Positions 26,022 through 34,867 are shown, numbered from the stretch's first letter. The stretch is DNA of 64,000 nucleotides from Bryobacteraceae bacterium (GCA_025055455.1 JANWXD010000015.1:10629-74628), one strand, 5' to 3'. A program made the numbers and translations. Notes: generated by a model from the letters alone, not told the origin.

Positions 26022-27167
26022 TCAGGCCAGCCTCTGTCCGACTTTTCGCACTGCCAACAGGAACACCACGCCGGCGTAGACCGCCAGCAGCGCGATTTCG
26101 CCCCACAGCACGGCCAGGCCCGTTCCCTTCAGAAACAGGCCTTTGAGGATCGCGACAAAGTAGCGAGAAGGAAAAACATAGGTGACGGCCTGGACGACGA
26201 CAGGCATGTTTTCGATGGCGAAGACAAATCCGGAAAGCAGGAAGGCGGGCAGGAAAGAAGTCAGCATGCCCAGCTGGTAGGCGAGCACCTGCGAGCGCGC
26301 CGCCGCCGAGAGAAAAATTCCCCAGAACAGGGCCCCGAGGAGGAAGACGCATCCCGAGGCGAAGACCAATAGCGGGTTGCCGCGCAGCGGCACGCCGAAA
26401 ACGAGCACGCCGGCGCCGGCCGCCATGAGCATGTCCACCAAGCCCAGCACGAAGTAGGCCGCCATCTTGCCGAGCACCAGCTCGGGGGCCCGCAGCGGGG
26501 TGGCGAGGAGTCGTTCCATCGAGCCCATCTCCCACTCGCGGGCGATGGTGAGGGAAGTGAGCAGGGCCGCGATGATCATCAGGATGACCACGATCAGGCC
26601 GGGGACGATGAAGTTGCGCGACTTCAGTTCGGGGTTGTACCAGATGCGGATGCGGGCCTCGACCGGATTGTCCAGCCGGCCTCCGCCCCGGCGGTCGAGC
26701 CAGGCGCGCCGCAGCTCGAAGGCATAGCTCTGAAGCAGGGCGTCGGCGTAGCCGAGGGCGATGGACGCGGTGTTGGAGTCGCTGCCGTCGAACAGCAACT
26801 GGACTTCGGGGCGGCGGCCGGCGAGCAGCTCGCGGGAGAAATCGGGAGGAATCACGACGGCGAGCATGGCGGCATTGCGGTCCACGCGCCGCTCGAAGGG
26901 CGCGTAGCTCGAGGCGCTGCCGAGCACCTGGAAATAGCGCGAGCCGGAAAAGCGCTCGACGAGCTGGCGGCTCTCAGGCGTGCCATCGCGGTCGTAGATC
27001 ACGGTGGGGACGCGGTCCACGTCCAGCGTGAGGGCGTAGCCGAACAGGAGCAGCATCACCAGCGGAACGGCCAGCGCCATGCCAAGGCTGCGGCGGTCGC
27101 GGAGCACATGGAGCGCCTCTTTGCGCGCCACCGCGGCGGTGCGGCGCCAGAACGGCCGGGAGCTCAC
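26022..27167 (-). CDS. ABC-2 type export permease (YbhS-like)
   Basis: 381 residues with the same topology as its neighbour: an N-terminal helix (LGMALAVPLVMLLLFGYALT), a periplasmic domain, then a cluster of helices (FIVPGLIVVILMIIAALLTS, MERLLATPLRAPELVLGKMA). The two permeases are clearly paralogous, as in YbhS/YbhR, and probably form a heterodimer. The start is a GTG at 27167 that overlaps the ATPase stop (GTGA). The frame continues upstream, but only as a shadow of the ATPase gene. Confidence 0.9.
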   Translation of the reverse strand: MSSRPFWRRTAAVARKEALHVLRDRRSLGMALAVPLVMLLLFGYALTLDVDRVPTVIYDRDGTPESRQLVERFSGSRYFQVLGSASSYAPFERRVDRNAAMLAVVIPPDFSRELLAGRRPEVQLLFDGSDSNTASIALGYADALLQSYAFELRRAWLDRRGGGRLDNPVEARIRIWYNPELKSRNFIVPGLIVVILMIIAALLTSLTIAREWEMGSMERLLATPLRAPELVLGKMAAYFVLGLVDMLMAAGAGVLVFGVPLRGNPLLVFASGCVFLLGALFWGIFLSAAARSQVLAYQLGMLTSFLPAFLLSGFVFAIENMPVVVQAVTYVFPSRYFVAILKGLFLKGTGLAVLWGEIALLAVYAGVVFLLAVRKVGQRLA

Positions 27168-27913
27168 GGCGACGCCCCCTCCTCGCGTTCGATGGTGGAG
27201 AGAAACACCTCCTCCAGGGAGCGCGTGCCGGCCTCGTCCTTCAGGGCCGCGGGCGAACCGAGGGCCACGATCCGGCCGCGGTGCATGAGCGCCAGGCGGT
27301 GGCAGTACTCGGCTTCGTCCATGTAGTGCGTGGTGACGAAGACGGTGTGCCCGGCCGAGGAGAGGCGGTAGATCAGGTCCCAGAAATTGCGGCGGGCGAC
27401 GGGATCCACGCCGGAAGTGGGCTCGTCGAGGAACAGGATGGGCGGCTCGTGGAGGATGGCGCAGCCCAGAGCGAGTCTCTGTTTGAAGCCGCCGGCGAGG
27501 AGGCGGGTCATGGTGCGGCGCTGTTCTTCGAGTCCCGCTGTGGCGAGCGCGTACTCGATGCGCTCGCGGCGCCGCGCCCCAGTGACGCCGTAGATGCCGC
27601 CGAAAAATTCGAGGTTCTCTTCGACGGTTAGGTCGTCGTAGAGGGAGAACTTCTGCGACATGTAACCGATGCGGCGCCGGACGGCTTCCGGATCCGCGGC
27701 CACGTCGAAGCCGGCGACCAAAGCGCGGCCTTCGGAGGGGCGGAGCAGGCCGCAAAGGATCCGGATGGCGGTGGTCTTGCCGGCGCCGTTGGGTCCGAGA
27801 AAGCCGAAGATCTCGCCGCGGGGTACGCGGAAGGAGATGCGGTCCACGGCCACGAAGTCGCCGAAGCGGCGCACGAGCCCTTCGACTTCGACCGCCCACG
27901 GCGAGGCGTTCAC
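27164..27913 (-). CDS. ABC transporter ATP-binding protein (second half of a split YbhF)
   Basis: 249 residues. Walker A is GPNGAGKTT and Walker B is ILFLDEPTSGVDP. The signature loop is degenerate (LLAGGFKQRLAL instead of LSGGQ-type), and the switch His is VTTHYMDEAE. In E. coli YbhF two nucleotide-binding domains share one chain; here they are two adjacent genes. The changed signature may mean that one composite ATP site is weak, as in many asymmetric exporters. Its start overlaps the stop of the first ATPase by 4 nt. Confidence 0.92.
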   Translation of the reverse strand: MNASPWAVEVEGLVRRFGDFVAVDRISFRVPRGEIFGFLGPNGAGKTTAIRILCGLLRPSEGRALVAGFDVAADPEAVRRRIGYMSQKFSLYDDLTVEENLEFFGGIYGVTGARRRERIEYALATAGLEEQRRTMTRLLAGGFKQRLALGCAILHEPPILFLDEPTSGVDPVARRNFWDLIYRLSSAGHTVFVTTHYMDEAEYCHRLALMHRGRIVALGSPAALKDEAGTRSLEEVFLSTIEREEGASP

Positions 27914-28830
27914 GGCGCCACCCCCTGCCTGCGGATGAGGGCGATGAAGACGTCTTCGAGCGAAGGCCGAATGCGGACAAAGCGCGCGCCGGCTACCAGG
28001 TTTGCCAGCCGCTCCGGCGCGGCGACGGCGGGATCGAGGAAGGCGTGCAAGACGGGGCCGGCAGGTTCGATGCTGAGGACGCCGGGGCGGCGGCGCAGCG
28101 CTTCGCGGGCTTCCCGGAGATCGGGGGCCTCGATCTCGTAGCAGGGTTCGGCGATAGCCTCGAGCAGCGCCTGCGGCGCGCCGATCTGAATGAGGCGGCC
28201 GCGGTACAGAAGCGCTACGCGGTCGCAGCGCTCTGCCTCGTCGAGGTAGGAGGTCGCCAGCAGCACGGTGATCCCTCCGGCGGCGAGTTCACGCAGAATC
28301 TGCCAGAAATCGCGGCGCGAAACGGGGTCCACGCCGGTGGTTGGCTCGTCGAGGAGGAGGATCTCCGGCCGGTGGAGCAGCGCGCACATCAGGGCGAGCT
28401 TTTGTTTCATACCGCCGGACAGGTGCCCGGCGCGGCGACGGCGGAAGGGCTCTAGGCGGGTCATGGCCAGCAGGCGGGAGGCCAGGGCGGCGCGCTGCGC
28501 CCGGGGCACGCCGAACAGGTCGGCGTAAAAAGCCATGTTCTCGTCCACGGTGAGATCCGGATAAAGTCCGAAGCGCTGGGCCATGTAGCCGATGCGGTCT
28601 TTGAGGGCGCCAGCGTCGCGGACGATGTGCAACCCGGCCAGCCACGCCTCACCCTCGGTGGGCGCGAGCAGACCGGCGAGCAGGCGCAGCGTCGTGGTCT
28701 TTCCTGCCCCATCCGGGCCCACCAAGCCAAAGATTTCGCCGCGGGCCACGTCGAAGCTGAGGCGGTCCACGGCCGTCAGGGAGGCGAAGCGGCGCGTCAG
28801 GCCGAGGGAGCGGATGGCAGCGTCGTGCAC
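27910..28830 (-). CDS. ABC transporter ATP-binding protein (first half of a split YbhF)
   Basis: 306 residues. Walker A is GPDGAGKTTT, the signature is HLSGGMKQKLALM and Walker B is ILLLDEPTTGVDP. The Asp in the 'GPDGAGKT' Walker A is characteristic of the N-terminal domain of YbhF-like exporters. The switch His position is Ser here (LLATSYLDEAE), so catalysis may rest on the partner ATPase. A C-terminal extension of about 80 residues (YEIEAPDLREAREALRRRPG) is a DrrA-like regulatory tail. The GTG start at 28830 follows the HlyD stop by 3 nt. Confidence 0.92.
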   Translation of the reverse strand: MHDAAIRSLGLTRRFASLTAVDRLSFDVARGEIFGLVGPDGAGKTTTLRLLAGLLAPTEGEAWLAGLHIVRDAGALKDRIGYMAQRFGLYPDLTVDENMAFYADLFGVPRAQRAALASRLLAMTRLEPFRRRRAGHLSGGMKQKLALMCALLHRPEILLLDEPTTGVDPVSRRDFWQILRELAAGGITVLLATSYLDEAERCDRVALLYRGRLIQIGAPQALLEAIAEPCYEIEAPDLREAREALRRRPGVLSIEPAGPVLHAFLDPAVAAPERLANLVAGARFVRIRPSLEDVFIALIRRQGVAP

Positions 28831-28833
28831 AGC

Positions 28834-30000
28834 TCACTCCACCAGGATTTCGGCATCGGCCGGCATGTTGGACTTGAGCTCGTGGCGCGGATTGGGCAAG
28901 TCCACTTTGATGCGGTAGACGAGCTTGACGCGTTCCTCGGGCGTCTGGATCTCCTTGGGGGTGAACTCGGCTTGGGCGGCGATGAAGGAGACGCGGCCCC
29001 AGTACACCTTGCCGGGGTAGGAGTCGGTGGTGACGCGGACGCGTTGGCCGAGCTTGACGCGCCCGAGGTCGCGCTCGCCGATGTAGCCGCGGAGCCAGGG
29101 CCGCTCCAGGTCGCCGATGGTGAGCACCGTCGTGCCGGCGGCCACGGTCTCGCCGGGTTCGGCGGAGGTGACGAGCACGACGCCGTCCACGGGAGAGAGG
29201 GCTTCGGTGTCGCGCAATTGCGCTTCGATCAGGCCGAGCTGAGCGTGGGCGCGGGCGATGTCGGCGCGGCGCAGGGCGACTTCCTGCTGCCGCCGGCGCA
29301 GCTCGATGCGGCCGGCTTCGGCCAGCCGCAACGCGGCGCGGGCCCGGGCGGCCTGGGCGCGGGCCTGCTCCAGCGTTTCTTTCCTGGGCCCCTCCTCGAT
29401 CAGAGACAGCCGCAGTTCGGCTTGGCGCAGGGCGGCGGCGGCGCGCTCGTAGGCCGTGCGGAACTGGTCGTGCTGGGCGGCCGAGATGTCGTCATTGCGG
29501 AAGAGCACCTGCGCGCGTTCCCAATCGTTGCGGGCGCGTTCCTGCTCGGCGCGGGCGGCCGCGGCAGCGGCGCGCGCTTCCTGAATCTCCTGCGGCCGCG
29601 CGCCGGCCTCGAGCTCTCGGAGCCGGGCTTCGGCCTGCTCCAGATCGGCGCGCCGTGCGGCGGTTTCGGCCTCGAGCGTTTCCCGTTGCAGCTCGATGGC
29701 CGTGAGCAACTGGGCGAGGGCGGACTGCGCCGCGGCGAGGCCCGCCTGTTCCCGCGCGCGCTGGCTGAGCAACTGGTCCCGGTCGAGCCGCGCCACAACC
29801 ATGCCCTTGCGCACGGGCCGGCCTTCGTCCACGAGCCGCTCGACGAGCCGTCCGGGAATCTTGAACGAGATGTGCACCTCCGTGAGTTCGATGTTGCCGG
29901 AGAACCGGATGACGTCCGAAGGGGATTCTTGGCGGCGCAGCCAGAACGCCAGCGCCAGGGCCAGAGCCGCGAGGAGCAGAATCCAGGCGCGCTTCCTCAC
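28834..30000 (-). CDS. HlyD/YbhG-type periplasmic adaptor protein
   Basis: 388 residues. An N-terminal membrane anchor (RAWILLLAALALALAFWLRR) precedes a split biotinyl-lipoyl domain (GNIELTEVHISFKIPGRLVE and LSPVDGVVLVTSAEPGETVA). A long alpha-helical hairpin of about 180 residues (AAQSALAQLLTAIELQRETL to ADIARAHAQLGLIEAQL) separates the two halves. The C-terminal beta barrel contains WLRGYIGERDLGRVKLGQRV. It bridges the inner-membrane permease to the TolC-like channel. The GTG start overlaps the TolC gene stop. Confidence 0.92.
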   Translation of the reverse strand: MRKRAWILLLAALALALAFWLRRQESPSDVIRFSGNIELTEVHISFKIPGRLVERLVDEGRPVRKGMVVARLDRDQLLSQRAREQAGLAAAQSALAQLLTAIELQRETLEAETAARRADLEQAEARLRELEAGARPQEIQEARAAAAAARAEQERARNDWERAQVLFRNDDISAAQHDQFRTAYERAAAALRQAELRLSLIEEGPRKETLEQARAQAARARAALRLAEAGRIELRRRQQEVALRRADIARAHAQLGLIEAQLRDTEALSPVDGVVLVTSAEPGETVAAGTTVLTIGDLERPWLRGYIGERDLGRVKLGQRVRVTTDSYPGKVYWGRVSFIAAQAEFTPKEIQTPEERVKLVYRIKVDLPNPRHELKSNMPADAEILVE

Positions 30001-31337
30001 GGGACTTTCTCCTCCTCGACGAACTGGCGGATGCCACCGACAGCGTAAGCCAGCTCGAGGCGCGCCCGGTGGTAGAGGAACAGAGCGGCCACGCGATTTT
30101 CGCGGGCGCGGGCCAGGCGAGTCTGAGCGTCCGTGACTTCGAGGCTCGCGGCTACGCCGGCACGGTAGCGGCGCTCGGCCTGCTCCAGCTCCCGCAGGGT
30201 CTGCCCCAGCCCTTCGCCGGCCACTTTGACCTGTTCGAGGGCGGAGGCGAGGGCGTCGGCAGCCAGGCGGATGTCCAGTTCGATTTGGCGGCGCAGCTCC
30301 GCGGTGCGGATGCGCTCCTGCTCGTACAGGGAGCGGCTCTCCTGGCGGCGCGCCTCGCGCAGTCCGCCGTCGAAGAGCGGCACCCGCACGGCCAGCCCGT
30401 AGACGCGGGTCGGTAGGGAATTGGCAAGCGACGTTCCCAGGGAACCGTAGTCGGCGAAGGCGGCCACCGAGGGGAGGCGTTCGGCGGCGGCGCCCGAGGC
30501 GGCCAGCCGCGCGCTTTCTTCCCGCAACAGCTGGGCGCGGTAGTCGGCGCGGGTGCGCAGCGCGGCTTCTCGAAGGGCGGCCAGATCCACCTCAGGAGGG
30601 GGGACATATTCCAGAGAAGAGGCGGGGGCGACGGGCGTGTCGAGCGCCAAGCCGATCGCGCGGAGCAGTTCGAGGCGAGCCCGCCGCGTTTCGAGCTCGG
30701 CCGCCAGGGCCTGCTGGCGTTCATTGGCCAGTTGCACTTCGGCGCGGGTCACTTCGATGCCCGTGCCGGTCCCGGCGGCTTTCTGGTTGCGGGCCAGATC
30801 GAGCAATCGCTCCGCCAAGCGGACATTGGCGCGCGCGGCTTCCAGGCGCGCCTCAGCGCGCAGCAGGGCGAGGTACAGTAGTGCGACTTCGCGGGCGACC
30901 GCATCGCGCACCGCCTCCTCCTCGGCGCGGGCCGCGCGGGCCGTTTCGCGGACCGCCTGGTAGCGCCGCCACGCGGCCAAGTCTAGCACGGTCTGGCGCA
31001 CGGCGGCGCGGGCGTCGAACGTGGTGAAGGGTCCCACCAGGTCCGGCACGCGGAAGCCCGGGATGGGCGCTTCGATGCGGATTCCGAACGCGGCCAGGTT
31101 GCGGGTCTGGTTTTGTTCCGCCAGGCTGCCCTCGAGACTCGGCAACAGCGCCGCGCGGCTCTGCGCGGCGCGCTGTTCGGCCTGCCGGGCCAACTGGTGC
31201 GCCAGGCGCCACCGCGCATTGCCCTCCGGGGCGAGGGCCAGCGCGACGGCTTGCTTCAGCGTGAGCGGGACGGCGGCCGGCTGGGCCGCAGCGCCGGCCG
31301 AGAGCACCAAGAGGAGCCACACGGTTTTGTTCAGCAT
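29997..31337 (-). CDS. TolC-family outer-membrane efflux channel
   Basis: 446 residues. A signal peptide (MLNKTVWLLLVLSAGAAAQP) is followed by two tandem TolC-like repeats, each with long amphipathic helices (AVALALAPEGNARWRLAHQL, ATEEV-like helical stretches, ALEQVKVAGEGLGQTLRELE) and short beta segments (RVYGLAVRVPLFDGGLREAR). These build the outer-membrane barrel and periplasmic tunnel of a tripartite pump. The ATG at 31337 overlaps the TetR gene end by 7 nt. The longer open frame to 32012 is a shadow of the TetR gene. Confidence 0.9.
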   Translation of the reverse strand: MLNKTVWLLLVLSAGAAAQPAAVPLTLKQAVALALAPEGNARWRLAHQLARQAEQRAAQSRAALLPSLEGSLAEQNQTRNLAAFGIRIEAPIPGFRVPDLVGPFTTFDARAAVRQTVLDLAAWRRYQAVRETARAARAEEEAVRDAVAREVALLYLALLRAEARLEAARANVRLAERLLDLARNQKAAGTGTGIEVTRAEVQLANERQQALAAELETRRARLELLRAIGLALDTPVAPASSLEYVPPPEVDLAALREAALRTRADYRAQLLREESARLAASGAAAERLPSVAAFADYGSLGTSLANSLPTRVYGLAVRVPLFDGGLREARRQESRSLYEQERIRTAELRRQIELDIRLAADALASALEQVKVAGEGLGQTLRELEQAERRYRAGVAASLEVTDAQTRLARARENRVAALFLYHRARLELAYAVGGIRQFVEEEKVP

Positions 31338-31999
31338 TTCCGTTTTCCGGATCTTTGTTTTGGGCCGGGCAGCGGAGCCTTCAGCCCGGCGGTCACGAAC
31401 GCCACCAGACGCTCGAGAACCGCGGGGAGGTCGGAGGTGTCGCAGCGCCCGCCGGAGAGCGTCTCCAGATGGACGTTTCCGGCCAGGGTGTGAGCGAGCA
31501 CGCCGGCCGAGAAATGCATGCGCCACCAGAGCTCGGTTTCCGGCAGATGGGGCAGGGCGCGGCGGAGCGCGGCAGTGAAGCGGCGAGCCACCTCGCGCAT
31601 CTGGCCGATGATGACGCGGCGCACCTGCAGGTTCGGCTCGAAGAAGCTCCGGCCCATCAGCAGGGTGAAGGCCTGGCCGGCGTCGGGATCCGCGCGCAGG
31701 GCGAGGACGGGCTCGACAAAGGCGCGGACGATCTCCTCGACGGACGGAGGCTGGTCGCCGGTTCGGGCTTCGCAGGCCCGGAGCCGGGCCAGCCGCTCCT
31801 GGTTGACGGGGCCGACGCGGCGCGCCAGCACCTCGCGGATGAGGGCGTCTTTGGCCCCGAAGTGGTAGTTGACGGCGGCGAGGTTGACGCGGGCGGCGGC
31901 GGTGATCTGCCGGAGGGAAGTGGCTTCCACGCCGTGGCGGGCGAACAGGCGCTCGGCGGCGTCCAGGATCCGGCGGCGCGTGGCCTCCGCGCTTCTCAT
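31331..31999 (-). CDS. TetR family repressor of the export operon (CecR-like)
   Basis: 222 residues. The TetR helix-turn-helix is at residues 8-55: RRRILDAAERLFARHGVEAT, then SLRQITAAARVNLAAVNYHF, whose 'VNLAAVNYHFG' recognition helix is typical of CecR/YbiH-type regulators. The C-terminal ligand-binding domain contains ALPHLPETELWWRMHFSAGV. It is the first gene of its own operon, and a palindrome overlaps its promoter, so autorepression that is relieved by the exported compound is the likely mode. The C-terminal tail is basic (GPKQRSGKRKC). Confidence 0.92.
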   Translation of the reverse strand: MRSAEATRRRILDAAERLFARHGVEATSLRQITAAARVNLAAVNYHFGAKDALIREVLARRVGPVNQERLARLRACEARTGDQPPSVEEIVRAFVEPVLALRADPDAGQAFTLLMGRSFFEPNLQVRRVIIGQMREVARRFTAALRRALPHLPETELWWRMHFSAGVLAHTLAGNVHLETLSGGRCDTSDLPAVLERLVAFVTAGLKAPLPGPKQRSGKRKC

Positions 32000-32007
32000 A
32001 CGATCGT

Positions 32008-32040
32008 TTCAATCATACGATTGATTGAATACCCTGTCAA
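32008..32040 (-). promoter_or_regulatory. Promoter and palindromic operator of the export operon
   Basis: On the minus strand a TTGACA (32040-32035) is spaced 17 nt from a TATGAT (32017-32012), a near-consensus sigma-70 promoter. A perfect 8-bp inverted repeat, TTCAATCA-TACGAT-TGATTGAA (32008-32029), covers the -10 box and spacer. A TetR dimer bound there would block RNA polymerase. The predicted transcription start is only about 6 nt before the tetR ATG. Confidence 0.8.
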
Positions 32041-32206
32041 GCGGCCGGAGCGGACAAAACCGGCGCCGGAGCCGTGACCGGGCGGGATCCCCGCGGCACG
32101 GAGTCGTCCCGCGCGAGGAAGCCTATCCCGAAGTGGGGAGAACGGGAGTATCCTGGCAAGACGGCGAGAATCCGGAGCCGCCAGCCATCCACCTGAAGGA
32201 GGAGCG

Positions 32207-33430
32207 ATGCCCACATCTCGCAGATCCTTTGTTGCCGCTTCGGCGGGGGTGTTGACGGCGGCGTCGTGCGCGCGGGTGCTGGGGGCCAACGACCGGCTGC
32301 GGCTCGGCGTCATCGGCACGGGGCCTCGCGGGCAGTGGCTGATGAAGGCCTTGCAGCGGATCGCCGGCGCCGAGATCGAGTTCGTGGCGGTGTGCGACGT
32401 CTACGACGTGCGGCGCAACGAGGCCGCCCGCCTGGCGGGCGGCGCGGTCGAGCAGTATCTGGATTACCGCTCGCTTCTCGACCGCCGCGACGTGGACGCA
32501 GTCATTGTCGCCACGCCGGATCACTGGCACGGCCGCATCACCGTGGACGCCCTCAACGCAGGCAAAGACGTCTATGTCGAAAAGCCGATGGTGCACTTCC
32601 CCAAGGACGGGCAGGCTGTGGTGCGGGCCGCGAGGGCGAACCGCCGCGTCGTGCAGGTGGGCACGCAAGGACGGGGGCTGCCCAACTATGTGGAAGCCAA
32701 GCAGAAGTATATAGACACGGGTATTATGGGCAAAGTGGGTCTGGCGCGCACCTGGTACACGTCCAACACCGGTTATATCCGCACGGCGCCCCCGGGCTTC
32801 GAGCGCAAGCCGGAAGGGCTGGACTGGGAGCGCTAACTGGGACCCGCGCGCAAGGTCCCCTGGAATCCGGAGATCTACTTCAGCCCTTACAAATGGCTCC
32901 ACTACGACGGAGGCATGATCATGGGCATCGCCATCCACGTGGTGGACTCGGCGCATCACTGGTTGTCGCTGCGGAACCCTTCCGCCGCAGTGGCCGGCGG
33001 CGGCATTTACTATTACAAGGACGGCCGCGACACGCCCGACACGGTGAGTTTCATTCTCGAATACCCGCAGGAAGTCATCGTGACCTTCACCGCCGAGTGC
33101 CTGACCGCTCCAGGCGTGCGCACGTCAGCAGGGGTGGAATTGCGTGGCACCGGGGGTACGCTCACCGCGGCCCGCTATTCCCACGAATTCGGCTACGCTT
33201 ACACGCCGAACGGCAAATTCAGCAAGGAACCGCCGGCCAGCGTCTCCTTACCGCCCGCCAATGCGGAAAATATCCTGCGGGACTGGCTGGACCGCATCCG
33301 CGACCGCAAGCGGACGGTGGCCAACGAGGAGGAGGCGTATTACTCGACGATGGCGTGCTTCATGGCGGCCGAAGCGCTGCGCACGCGGTCGCGAGTTACC
33401 TGGGACCGGAAGTGGGACTTACCCGCGTGA
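32207..33430 (+). pseudogene. Gfo/Idh/MocA oxidoreductase interrupted by an in-frame TAA
   Basis: The full-length frame would give about 407 residues. A Tat-type leader (MPTSRRSFVAASAGVLTAAS) precedes a Rossmann domain (RLGVIGTGPRGQWLM) with the catalytic motif VEKPMVHFPKDG. An ochre codon at 32834-32836 breaks the frame between GLDWER and LGPARKVPWNPEIY. The same frame then continues with fully family-like sequence (SPYKWLHYDGGMIMGIAIHV) to 33430. One base change from a Tyr codon (TAC/TAT) would explain it. A strong ribosome site (GGAGGAG) lies before the ATG. It may be a recent pseudogene or a sequence error. The next gene, a TIM barrel, often partners such enzymes. Confidence 0.85.
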
Positions 33431-33467
33431 GGTTGCGAGTCAGTAATCTTTTGAGGAGAGATTGGTT

Positions 33468-34313
33468 ATGGACATCGAAATCGGGTTGAACCTGGAGTTC
33501 ATTCGTTCGGAAGACAAGTCCTTTGCCGAAGGCGTGGCCCGGGCGGCCCAGCTCGGCTACCGGTACTGCGAACCTCTGGTGCACAGCGGCTACGAGCTGT
33601 TGAGCGGCGGGGGCTATTACCACTCCTTCTCGATGCTCGACGACCCTTACGAGATGAAGGACGTGCTGGACCAGCACGGCTTGAAGTTATCGGCGCTGAG
33701 CGCGCACTCGCCGCTCATGCGCCCCGAAGTGGCCATCCCGTACTTGGAGCAAGCGATCCGGTTCGCGGCGGTCGCCGGCGCGCCCGTGCTCAACACGGAC
33801 GAAGGCATCCGGCCGCGGTGGGTTTCCCCGGAGGAAGCCTTTTCGGTGATGAAGTACACGTTGACGCGCGTGCTCATGACCGCGGAGCGCTACGGCATCT
33901 ACATCGCCATCGAGCCGCATCAGGCCATCACGAAGACCACCGAGGGCCTCTTGCGCGTAGCCACGCTGGTGGACTCGCCCATGCTCCGCATCAACTACGA
34001 CACCGGCAACGCCTGGCTGGCGGGGGCCGATCCGTACGAAGGTTTGCGGGCGGCGGGAAAACGCGTGGTGCACCTGCACGCCAAGGACATCAGCACGGAG
34101 CAGTCCGAGAAAGAGCGGGGCGCGGTGACGGGGACGCCCGTGGGCTGCGCCTGCGGCGACGGCGTCATCGACTGGGAGCGGGTGGTGCAGATCCTGCGGG
34201 AGATCGGCTTCCGGGGCGTGCTGTCGGTGGAGTGCGGGACGGCCGAGCAGGCGGCCCGCAGCCTGGCGCATCTGAGCGCGGTCGTGGAGCGCACCGCTCG
34301 GGCCTACGCCTGA
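33468..34313 (+). CDS. Xylose-isomerase-like TIM barrel sugar epimerase/isomerase
   Basis: 281 residues from the ATG at 33468 (GAGGAG upstream; a TTG two codons earlier is also possible). The fold is shown by the regular metal-site segments: VLNTDEGIRP, IAIEPHQAITKTTEGL (Glu), LRINYDTGNAWLAG (Asp), VVHLHAKDIS (His/Asp), and GVLSVECGTAEQAARSL (Glu near the end). Unlike the member at 4786 it has no leader, so it should be cytoplasmic. Its place just after the broken oxidoreductase suggests a shared sugar oxidation-epimerisation pathway. The substrate is unknown. Confidence 0.85.
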   Translation: MDIEIGLNLEFIRSEDKSFAEGVARAAQLGYRYCEPLVHSGYELLSGGGYYHSFSMLDDPYEMKDVLDQHGLKLSALSAHSPLMRPEVAIPYLEQAIRFAAVAGAPVLNTDEGIRPRWVSPEEAFSVMKYTLTRVLMTAERYGIYIAIEPHQAITKTTEGLLRVATLVDSPMLRINYDTGNAWLAGADPYEGLRAAGKRVVHLHAKDISTEQSEKERGAVTGTPVGCACGDGVIDWERVVQILREIGFRGVLSVECGTAEQAARSLAHLSAVVERTARAYA

Positions 34314-34319
34314 GAGGAC

Positions 34320-34425
34320 AAACGCCGAGCGCCGTTCGTTGTGAAAGGCGCGCCGGCTGCGGCTCCAGCTCGATGACCCCGTCACGGCAGCGCACAACGA
34401 GTGCCGTGCCCGGGGCCAGCTGTGG
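34320..34425 (-). pseudogene. Fragment of a MazE/AbrB-type antitoxin
   Basis: The minus strand reads QLAPGTALVVRCRDGVIELE followed by PQPARLSQRTALGV. This is the second half of a SpoVT-AbrB swapped-hairpin domain (pattern 'lxPGtxlxVrxxDGxIxLxP'). A stop codon lies just upstream, the N-terminal half is missing, and the following sequence drifts. It lies back to back with the PIN gene at 34422, on the opposite strand. That is not the usual co-oriented antitoxin-toxin layout, so rearrangement or decay is likely. Confidence 0.4.
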
Positions 34426-34850
34426 TCAAGACGGCCTGGGACACGAGTTGCCTGGTAGCCCTGCTGTGCGAATGGCATGAGTTCCATCCACGAACGCTCG
34501 AAACGTACAGGGAACTCAGGGATCGGGGGCGCTTCATTATCGCCGGCTACGCACTGCTGGAGTGTTTTTCGGTGCTGACGCGCCTCCCCGCTCCGGCACG
34601 CTTGGCCCCGGCTGACGCGGCGCGTTTGTTACGGGAGAACTTTGCGGGGGCGGAGATTGCCGCCGCCGACCCCCAGTCGTGCCGGGATGCGATCGAAAGA
34701 GTCGCCGCTCTAGGGATCGGAGAAGGGAGGATCTACGACGCGGTGATTGCGTATTGCAGTTACCGCGCCGGAGCTGAGCGGCTGTTGAGCTGGAACGTCC
34801 GAGACCTCGCGGTCGTCTCGCCCCCGGGGCTGGCAATGCGCGAACCCTAA
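34422..34850 (+). CDS. PIN-domain ribonuclease (VapC-like toxin)
   Basis: About 142 residues from the GTG at 34422 (an in-frame start at 34401 also exists). PIN-domain acidic residues are seen in KTAWDTSCLVALL (first Asp), AGYALLECFSVLTRL (Glu) and GEGRIYDAVIAYCSY (third Asp), followed by LLSWNVRDL at the place of the usual 'L.T.d..dF'. Such toxins cleave tRNA or rRNA. No intact antitoxin gene precedes it. Only an AbrB-like fragment on the opposite strand is present, so this copy may be orphaned or controlled from elsewhere. Confidence 0.75.
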   Translation: MVKTAWDTSCLVALLCEWHEFHPRTLETYRELRDRGRFIIAGYALLECFSVLTRLPAPARLAPADAARLLRENFAGAEIAAADPQSCRDAIERVAALGIGEGRIYDAVIAYCSYRAGAERLLSWNVRDLAVVSPPGLAMREP

Positions 34851-34858
34851 CCGCCAGG

Positions 34859-34867
34859 TGCTATACT
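34859..34867 (+). promoter_or_regulatory. Extended -10 element before the cobalamin riboswitch
   Basis: TGCTATACT is an extended -10 box (TGN-TATACT) about 55 nt before the start of riboswitch helix P1. No clear -35 box is seen. It would give the transcript that carries the riboswitch and the BtuB-like gene. Confidence 0.45.
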
